Of a DNA stretch of 11,516 nt, positions 6,679-11,516 are shown piece by piece. The DNA lies in assembly GCA_009885605.1 (NCBI GenBank), contig VFKK01000214.1, positions 1 through 11,516 on the forward strand, given 5' to 3'. The translations under genes and the position numbers were made by a program. The notes under the pieces were generated by a model. That model had not been told where the DNA came from. It ran no database searches and saw only the letters and a list, made by a program, of their open reading frames with translations. The stretch's first letter is position 1. Every line of letters begins with the position of its first letter. The DNA comes from Cyclobacteriaceae bacterium. GTDB taxonomy: Bacteria > Bacteroidota > Bacteroidia > Cytophagales > Cyclobacteriaceae.

Positions 6679-7923
6679 ATGGAGAAACTTTCTCATAGCG
6701 AAGTAATTAACCTATTGCTCCAATTAGCCACAATGCTGATTTTGGCAAGGGTTTTTGCTGAAATCGCCAGAAAATTCAAACAGCCGGCAGTGGTAGGGGA
6801 GATTTTAGCGGGGATTTTACTGGGCCCAACCATATTGGGAGGATATTTTCCTGACATATTTGAGTTTCTGTTTAAGTCAAATCCAATGACAAATATTGCG
6901 TTGGATGGATACGTTCAGATTTCTGTGATCCTTCTCCTATTTATTGCAGGTCTTGAGGTAGATCTGAATTTAGTGGTTTCTCAAGGAAGAAGGGCTCTTA
7001 ATATCAGCTTTTTTGGATTAGTGATACCGTTTGCATTTGGTTTTACAGCACCATTTTTCTTTGCCGAGTTTTTTGGTTTTGCAGAAGGAAGTAAGCTTCT
7101 TTTTTCCCTGTTTATGGGAACAGCCATGGCCATAAGTGCGCTTCCTGTCATCGTCCGAACACTGATGGATCTTAATCTTTTTAAGAGTAGAATGGGAATG
7201 ATGATTGTCTCGGCGGCAATGGTGGATGATATTATTGGGTGGATGATTTTTTCGATTATTCTCAGTTTTATGGGAAAGGAGGCATCTTCCCTGGGACTTG
7301 GATATACAATTCTTTTGACAATCGGGTTTACCGGTTTCATGATTACAATCGGAAAATCGCTTATCAATAAAGTGCTGCCCTGGATTAATAAAAGGTTGGC
7401 CTGGCCGGGTGGTTTACTTTCCCTTTCGCTTGCAGCATGTTTTCTGGCAGCGGCATTTACAGAGTTTATCGGCATTCACTCAATTTTCGGAGCATTTATC
7501 ATAGGAGTTGCAATTGGCGATTCGGAACATATGACTGAGCGGGCTAAAGAGATATTGCATCAATTTGTCAACAATATTTTTGCTCCTGTTTTCTTCGTTT
7601 CGATTGGTCTGAAAGTAAATTTCTTCACCAATTTTGATCCTCTCTTAGTGATTGTGGTAATTATAGTAGCCTATGCAGGCAAATTGATTGGATGTGGTTT
7701 CGGATCCATACGGGGAGGCCTTGATAAATGGGAATCCATTGCTATAGGATTTGGAATGAACGCCCGGGGCGCTATGGAAATCATTTTAGGTTTAATTGCT
7801 CTGGAAAATGGATTGATCAACGAAAAGCTCTTTGTGGCTTTAGTTGTGATGGCTTTGGTCACCAGTATGACAAGTGGACCCTTGATGAAATGGGCGTTGA
7901 AAAAAAGAGAATTAGTGAGCTAG
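6679..7923 (+). CDS. Cation:proton antiporter, CPA2 family (Na+/H+ or K+/H+ exchanger)
   Basis: The 414-residue integral membrane protein has about 12-13 hydrophobic segments and the CPA2 signatures QPAVVGEILAGILLGP (35-50), LLFIAGLEVDL (86-96), GTAMAISALPVIVR (147-160), VDDIIGW (182-188), PVFFVSIGLKV (303-313) and NARGAMEIILG (361-371). The aspartate pair D183-D184 is the ion-binding DD site typical of electrogenic members such as NapA. Kef-type potassium systems have QD at this place. K335 in AYAGKLIG matches the lysine conserved next to that site. The protein ends just after the last helix and has no RCK/TrkA-N domain, unlike KefB/KefC. It should exchange cytoplasmic Na+ or K+ for protons across the inner membrane. 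It follows the tandem stress protein by 9 bases in one operon. The ATG at 6679 is certain from the family's N-terminus. Confidence 0.93.
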   Translation: MEKLSHSEVINLLLQLATMLILARVFAEIARKFKQPAVVGEILAGILLGPTILGGYFPDIFEFLFKSNPMTNIALDGYVQISVILLLFIAGLEVDLNLVVSQGRRALNISFFGLVIPFAFGFTAPFFFAEFFGFAEGSKLLFSLFMGTAMAISALPVIVRTLMDLNLFKSRMGMMIVSAAMVDDIIGWMIFSIILSFMGKEASSLGLGYTILLTIGFTGFMITIGKSLINKVLPWINKRLAWPGGLLSLSLAACFLAAAFTEFIGIHSIFGAFIIGVAIGDSEHMTERAKEILHQFVNNIFAPVFFVSIGLKVNFFTNFDPLLVIVVIIVAYAGKLIGCGFGSIRGGLDKWESIAIGFGMNARGAMEIILGLIALENGLINEKLFVALVVMALVTSMTSGPLMKWALKKRELVS

Positions 7924-8024
7924 GGCTTAAAGAAAAATCATCAATTCCGGGTTTCTAAAGAGAAGGAAAGGGTATATCCATAAGCCGTTGAAAAGTTCGA
8001 TGCTTAATTCTGAAACAAAGACTC

Positions 8025-8032
8025 TATTTTTG
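8025..8032 (+). promoter_or_regulatory. Candidate -7 promoter box for hemH
   Basis: TATTTTTG is an exact match to TAnnTTTG and ends 31 bases before the hemH ATG. No clear TTTG or TTG box is found 19-21 bases upstream, so only half of the promoter is supported. The rest of the 140-base gap (7924-8063) shows no terminator for the preceding operon. Confidence 0.35.
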
Positions 8033-8063
8033 GGCTTTCCAATCAAAAGTTTAACCCCAGAAA

Positions 8064-9095
8064 ATGGCAAAGAATTCAGGAAAAATCGGCGTATTACTCG
8101 TCAATTTAGGCACACCGGACAGCACCAAAACCGGTGATGTAAGAAAATATTTAAGAGAATTTTTAATGGATGGTCGGGTAATCGACTTTCCTTTTATCCC
8201 TCGATGGATGCTGGTCAATCTGATCATTGCTCCATTCAGAGCCCCTAAATCAGCCAATGAATATCGCAAACTCTTTACCGAGAGAGGCTCTCCGCTGATG
8301 TTTCACACACAGGATCTGAAAGACAAACTTGCCGAAAAACTGGATCCTGAAAAATACCTGGTGAGTATGGCAATGCGCTATCAGACTCCAAGCATTGAAA
8401 ATGGTCTGGCTGAATTGATGAAAGCAAAGGTGAAAAAAATCATCGTGCTTCCGCTTTTCCCCCAATATGCTTCCGCTTCCAATGGATCCGTGATAGACAA
8501 AGTAATGGAGATCGCACAGAGCTGGCAGATTATCCCTGAGTTCACCTTTATCAGCAATTTCCTGGACCATCCGCTTTTCTTGCAGGCTTGGGCTGAGCAA
8601 GGACAGGAAGCGATGAAAAAAGAAGAATACGATCGATACCTTTTTTCCTACCACGGCCTGCCGGAAAGACAAATCAAGAAAGGCTCTGTCGAAAACTATT
8701 GTCAATTGGGTGCCTGCTGCAATAAATACGGACCCAAAAACCAACTTTGCTACCGTGCTCAATGCTTTCAAACAACTCGATTGCTGACCGCAAAATTGGG
8801 ATTACCGGAGGATAAAGTCGTGACTTGCTTCCAATCAAGATTGGGAAATGATCCTTGGATCAAGCCCTACACAGAAGAAATCATCAAGGAATTGGCCAAA
8901 GAAGGAGTAAAAAAAGTACTCGTTTTCCCTCCGGCATTTGTGGCAGATTGCCTCGAGACAACCGTTGAGGTAGGCGAAGAATATAAAGAGAAATTTGAAG
9001 AATTGGGCGGGGAACATTGGGATCTTGTACCAAGCCTGAATTCCAACGATACTTGGGTGGATTGCGTGAAGGATCTGGTGGAAAGCCGGGCTTAA
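8064..9095 (+). CDS. hemH: Ferrochelatase (protoporphyrin/coproporphyrin ferrochelatase)
   Basis: The 343-residue enzyme inserts Fe2+ into the porphyrin ring at the end of haem synthesis. Recognisable blocks are VLLVNLGTPD (10-19), LPLFPQYASAS (129-139), the catalytic-histidine motif FSYHGLPER (194-202, H197), FQSRLG (256-261) and FVADCLETTVEV (292-303, with metal-site E298). Between the SYHGLPER and FQSR motifs there is an insertion relative to the E. coli enzyme that holds five cysteines: C213, C218, C219, C229 and C234. Certain bacterial ferrochelatases carry a [2Fe-2S] cluster held by cysteines in this internal segment, so a cluster is likely here. No signal peptide or C-terminal membrane helix is present, so the enzyme is cytoplasmic or peripherally bound. 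Whether it uses protoporphyrin IX or coproporphyrin III cannot be decided from the sequence. The ATG at 8064 has an A-rich leader without Shine-Dalgarno. Confidence 0.97.
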   Translation: MAKNSGKIGVLLVNLGTPDSTKTGDVRKYLREFLMDGRVIDFPFIPRWMLVNLIIAPFRAPKSANEYRKLFTERGSPLMFHTQDLKDKLAEKLDPEKYLVSMAMRYQTPSIENGLAELMKAKVKKIIVLPLFPQYASASNGSVIDKVMEIAQSWQIIPEFTFISNFLDHPLFLQAWAEQGQEAMKKEEYDRYLFSYHGLPERQIKKGSVENYCQLGACCNKYGPKNQLCYRAQCFQTTRLLTAKLGLPEDKVVTCFQSRLGNDPWIKPYTEEIIKELAKEGVKKVLVFPPAFVADCLETTVEVGEEYKEKFEELGGEHWDLVPSLNSNDTWVDCVKDLVESRA

Positions 9096-9100
9096 GATTA

Positions 9101-9156
9101 GAGATATGAGATAAGAGAAAGGAGATAAGAGATACGAGTTACGAAATACGAGTATC
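9101..9156 (+). repeat. Left heptad array: eight tandem 7-base units (GAGATAC-like)
   Basis: Starting five bases after the hemH stop codon, eight consecutive 7-base units follow with no insertion or deletion. All begin GA, seven begin GAG, and the central ones read GAGATAC, GAGTTAC and GAAATAC. A ninth, degenerate unit may overlap the stop codon (9094-9100). The run is purine-rich on the plus strand. It is not coding in any frame that resembles a protein. Confidence 0.8.
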
Positions 9157-9257
9157 AAAGGAACTTCCATTTTTTTCTCTCATTTCAGACTCCTTAGAAA
9201 ATTTCAAGTTGGTATTTCTGGTCAAAAAACTCAAGAAAATCTCGTAATTCGTATTTC
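9129..9257. repeat. Long imperfect inverted repeat formed by the two heptad arrays
   Basis: The left segment 9129-9145 and the complement of 9241-9257 agree at 14 of 17 positions. Two of the three differences become G-U pairs in a plus-strand RNA. Pairing continues weakly outward (5 of 7 in the next unit). A transcript running from hemH into the transporter gene could therefore form a stem of about 17-24 bp closing a loop of roughly 95 bases. The loop (9157-9236) includes an ATTTTTTTCTCTC run but has no gene. Confidence 0.6.
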
Positions 9258-9280
9258 TTCTATCGTATTTTAACTTTCTC
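9237..9280 (-). repeat. Right heptad array: six units of the same repeat in opposite orientation
   Basis: Read on the minus strand from 9280 downward, the units are GAGAAAG, a 9-base variant ending AATAC, GATAGAA, GAAATAC, GAATTAC and GAGATTT. They belong to the same repeat family as the array at 9101-9156 but point the other way. The array ends exactly one base before the TTG start codon of the transporter gene. Confidence 0.7.
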
Positions 9281-10450
9281 TTGACCAAGCATCATCATCC
9301 CAGTCAAGCCCTTCTGATCACCGGAATCCTCATGGTTTCGATCAATCTGAGGACATCGATTGCCGCAGTGGGACCTCTGATTCCCTTTATCCGGGAGGAT
9401 TTGGGTTTGTCCAATGGACTTGCGGGATTCCTGACTACACTTCCTCTCTTGACTTTTGCAACTTTTTCCCTGCTCGCTCCCAGCATCGGAAAAAGAATGG
9501 GCCATGGTCGGGCCATTTTTATGGGAATGATCATTCTCGCTATCGGAGTAGTCACGAGAGTACTGGGCGGGATCGAACTTTTACTGATCGGTACAGCATT
9601 GACCGGGATAGGAATAGTAATCGCAAATGTCCTGTTGATTCCCCTGATTAAGTTGCGTCTGCCGGAAAAGTTGGGAATAATGACCGCTCTTTTGGCTACG
9701 GGAATGTCACTGTTAGCCGCAATTGCCGCCGGACTTAGCGTTCCGATGGCAGTTGATCTGAACTGGGGCTGGAGAGGATCTTTATTTTTCTGGATTGTCT
9801 TTTTGATTCTAGCCATCTTCATCTGGATACCTCAGATTGGCCGACCAAAAGTTGCCATCCAAACCGATGATTTTGCGCCTAAAAATGTCTGGAAATCCAG
9901 ACTCGCCTGGCAAATCACCTTGTTTATGGGAGCTCAATCAGTGATGTATTTCACCCTGATTACCTGGTTGCCCGACATGTTGATTTCACGGGGAATGGAC
10001 CCGGTCAATGCTGGTTTTATTTCCTCCTTGATGCAGATCGTGTCGCTGGTTGGATCTTATTTTGCACCAGGTATTTTGCTCAAACTCAAAGAGCAATCCA
10101 AAGTAATTCTGGTTGTGGGAATTGGCTATATCATCGGTTACATAGGATTACTTCCTCAGATAGAATGGTTGACTTACGCCTCGCTTACTTTGATTGGTCT
10201 GGGATTGGGTGCAAGCTTAAGCATTGCCTACACCTTGATATCTTTGCGAACAGCCGAGGATCGGACCACAGCAAAACTCTCAGGAATGGTCCAATCTTCC
10301 GGATATGTCCTGGCAGCTCTTGGACCGATGCTCTTCGGGATTTCCCTTGATTTTTTCAACAATTGGAATCTCCTGATCTATTTTATGATCTTCTTTTCGG
10401 TTCAGTTTTTACTTTTTGGATTGCCGGCTGGCAGGGATCGCAAAATCTAA
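9281..10450 (+). CDS. MFS transporter, CynX/NimT (cyanate/nitroimidazole-type) family
   Basis: The 389-residue membrane protein has 12 predicted helices in two halves joined by a cytoplasmic linker near 186-206. Family marks are INLRTSIAAVGPL (21-33, the NLR motif of CynX-type carriers), TTLPLLTF (52-59), GIGIVIANVLLIPLIK (109-124), WGWRGSL (162-168), AQSVMYFTLITWLP (218-231) and QSSGYVLAALGPM (338-350). The substrate may be a small anion, but the family is broad and the transported compound is not evident. The reading frame opens with TTG at 9281. The first in-frame ATG (9332) would remove half of helix 1, and a stop at 9245 excludes starts further upstream, so TTG is preferred. The start directly adjoins the right heptad array. 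It lies 185 bases after hemH on the same strand, and no separate promoter is clear. Confidence 0.9.
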   Translation: MTKHHHPSQALLITGILMVSINLRTSIAAVGPLIPFIREDLGLSNGLAGFLTTLPLLTFATFSLLAPSIGKRMGHGRAIFMGMIILAIGVVTRVLGGIELLLIGTALTGIGIVIANVLLIPLIKLRLPEKLGIMTALLATGMSLLAAIAAGLSVPMAVDLNWGWRGSLFFWIVFLILAIFIWIPQIGRPKVAIQTDDFAPKNVWKSRLAWQITLFMGAQSVMYFTLITWLPDMLISRGMDPVNAGFISSLMQIVSLVGSYFAPGILLKLKEQSKVILVVGIGYIIGYIGLLPQIEWLTYASLTLIGLGLGASLSIAYTLISLRTAEDRTTAKLSGMVQSSGYVLAALGPMLFGISLDFFNNWNLLIYFMIFFSVQFLLFGLPAGRDRKI

Positions 10451-10519
10451 GGCAGTTTTTTCCTTCCCCTTTGACGGAATACCTTGTAATTTAGCGGCAG
10501 TTATCGAACCTATTTTATT

Positions 10520-11122
10520 ATGCAAGAATTTCTTGAGTCTTACGGCGTATCTGAGCAACTCTTTGATTATCTGATCATGCCGTTGTTGATATTCTGCGCC
10601 CGGGTGGGGGACGTGTCAATCAATACCCTTAGAATCATGTTTATGATGAATGGGAAAAAGAACATTGCTCCTTTTCTCGGATTTTTTGAAGCCTTGATAT
10701 GGTTGATGGCGATTGGGCAAATTTTCCAAAACATCGACAACCCGCTTTCCTATCTTGCCTACGCTGCCGGATTTGGTACCGGAACCTACGTCGGGATGTA
10801 TTTCGACGAAAAATTGGCACTTGGCCGGGTTCTCGTCCGGGTGATCACTCCCGAACCTATGACCGAGTTGATGGAATTTATGAAGGAAAAAAATTATCGC
10901 TTTACCAATGTCGGTGGAGAAGGAAGATTTGGAAAAGTAAACCTGCTCTTTACCGTCATGAAACGGGATTCATTGAAGGATTTTATTGCCAAAGTCAAGA
11001 ACGTGGACGAAAAGGCTTTTTACACCATAGAAGGAGTGAAAAGAGTTTCTGAAGACGATCTCAATCTGATGGATGACCGACCAAGTTTCCGATCCAAACT
11101 TTTAAGCAAAGTCCGGACTTAA
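10520..11122 (+). CDS. UPF0316 / DUF2179-type membrane protein of unknown function
   Basis: The 200-residue protein has three predicted membrane helices (about 14-34, 49-69 and 77-97) with the UPF0316 signature SINTLRIMFMMNGKKNIAP (33-51) followed by FFEALIWLMAIGQI (55-68). A soluble DUF2179 domain (about 103-165) carries TELMEFMKEKNYRFTNVGGEG and a beta-alpha-beta pattern reminiscent of small regulatory or ligand-binding domains. A charged tail follows to residue 200. The family is widespread in Bacteroidota and Firmicutes and has no established function. The ATG at 10520 is preceded by an AT-rich leader without Shine-Dalgarno. It lies 69 bases after the transporter gene. Its stop codon overlaps the start of the next gene by one base (TAATG), so the two are very likely translated together. 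Confidence 0.9.
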   Translation: MQEFLESYGVSEQLFDYLIMPLLIFCARVGDVSINTLRIMFMMNGKKNIAPFLGFFEALIWLMAIGQIFQNIDNPLSYLAYAAGFGTGTYVGMYFDEKLALGRVLVRVITPEPMTELMEFMKEKNYRFTNVGGEGRFGKVNLLFTVMKRDSLKDFIAKVKNVDEKAFYTIEGVKRVSEDDLNLMDDRPSFRSKLLSKVRT

Positions 11123-11516
11123 TGGCCAATTCCTGGTTTCAGTTTCAGGAGTTCCGGGTCGAGCAGGATCGCTGCGCCATGAAAATCAGCACAGATGCTG
11201 TACTTCTCGGAGCGTTGGCCACTTCTGAGTCTCCCCGGAAAATCCTCGATATCGGAACCGGCACCGGAGTCATCGCTTTGATGCTTGCGCAACGATTTCC
11301 TCATTCCCGGATACAAGCTGTTGAAATCGACCCGGCTGCGGCAGGTCAGGCTCAGGAGAATTTCGGAAAAAGCTCATTTGCATCCAGAATAGAAATTTGG
11401 GAGGGAAAATTTCAAGAGTTTTCTCCTTCGGATAAATTTGATTTGATCGTAAGCAATCCTCCCTATTTCCCCGACCACCTGAAGTCAAAAGATGAGCAGC
11501 GCAACCTTGCCTTGCA
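11122..11516 (+). CDS. trmN6: tRNA1(Val) (adenine(37)-N6)-methyltransferase, 5' part (cut by window end)
   Basis: The gene starts with the ATG that shares one base with the previous stop (TAATG) and is still open at the window edge after 131 codons. The full family length is about 240 residues. The N-terminus FQFQEFRVEQDRCAMKISTD (6-25), then VLLGA, closely resembles E. coli YfiC/TrmN6. SAM-binding motif I is ILDIGTGTGVIAL (41-53), the ribose-binding acidic loop is AVEID (66-70), and the N6-adenine methyltransferase catalytic motif is NPPY (112-115). The enzyme methylates adenine 37, next to the anticodon, in tRNA1(Val). The translational coupling to the UPF0316 gene is visible, but no functional connection is known. 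Confidence 0.93.
   Translation, partial: MANSWFQFQEFRVEQDRCAMKISTDAVLLGALATSESPRKILDIGTGTGVIALMLAQRFPHSRIQAVEIDPAAAGQAQENFGKSSFASRIEIWEGKFQEFSPSDKFDLIVSNPPYFPDHLKSKDEQRNLAL

Noticed and set aside
6981..7475. Open frame of 164 codons on the minus strand inside the antiporter gene
   Set aside because: Its translation is an Ile/Pro/Lys-rich artefact of the codons of a membrane protein on the other strand, with no recognisable domain.
8250..8771. Open frame of 173 codons on the minus strand inside hemH
   Set aside because: It lies wholly opposite a highly conserved gene and has no protein-family features.
9101..9280. CRISPR array as an explanation for the repeats after hemH
   Set aside because: Units are 7 bases with no spacers, they vary in sequence and point in two directions. 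No cas gene is nearby.
9304..9822. Open frame of 172 codons on the minus strand inside the MFS transporter gene
   Set aside because: It has the same Ile/Pro/Arg-rich shadow composition as other frames opposite membrane proteins, and no domain or leader.
10470..10494. Possible promoter before the UPF0316 gene (TTTG at 10470-10473, TAATTTAG at 10487-10494)
   Set aside because: The -7 box matches 7 of 8, but the spacing of 13 bases is too short for a Bacteroidota promoter. The gene may be read from upstream.

Overview
The window is 11.5 kb of ordinary chromosomal DNA from a bacterium that is very probably a Bacteroidota, perhaps a Cytophagales member related to Algoriphagus. The reasons are the lack of Shine-Dalgarno sequences in front of essentially every gene, AT-rich leaders with matches to the TAnnTTTG type of -7 promoter box, exported proteins whose signal peptides end in ...AQ, and the protein families themselves. 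The genus is inference. There is no rRNA, tRNA, CRISPR array, transposase or phage gene.

Left part (1-5629, genes on the minus strand). A hairpin terminator at 29-68 is followed by a class I SAM methyltransferase of the cyclopropane-fatty-acid-synthase type (95-1081) and an NADP-type short-chain dehydrogenase (1325-2116). Then comes a two-gene operon of secreted M14 carboxypeptidase-like proteins, read from 5629 down to 2276 and closed by a clear terminator at 2223-2255. The two proteins are paralogs. The downstream one (2276-4018) keeps every zinc and catalytic residue. The upstream one (4022-5629) has the first two zinc ligands exchanged (HxxE became ExxH) and has lost the third ligand and the catalytic glutamate, so it looks like a pseudoenzyme co-expressed with its active sister.

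Middle part (5630-7923, plus strand). A divergent intergenic region leads into a tandem universal stress protein and a CPA2-type cation/proton antiporter, separated by 9 bases. The antiporter lacks its own cytoplasmic nucleotide-binding domain, so the stress protein may be its soluble partner.

Right part (7924-11516, plus strand). Ferrochelatase (hemH) carries a cysteine-rich insertion suggestive of an iron-sulfur cluster. It is followed by a CynX/NimT-type major facilitator transporter, a UPF0316 membrane protein, and the beginning of a tRNA1(Val) adenine-37 methyltransferase gene (trmN6) cut by the window edge. The hemH-transporter gap is filled by two facing arrays of a degenerate 7-base repeat (GAGATAC-like), with the left array on the plus strand and the right on the minus strand. 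Together they can form a long RNA stem. The right array runs exactly up to a TTG start codon.

The best candidates for something undescribed are the active/inactive M14 pair and the facing heptad arrays.
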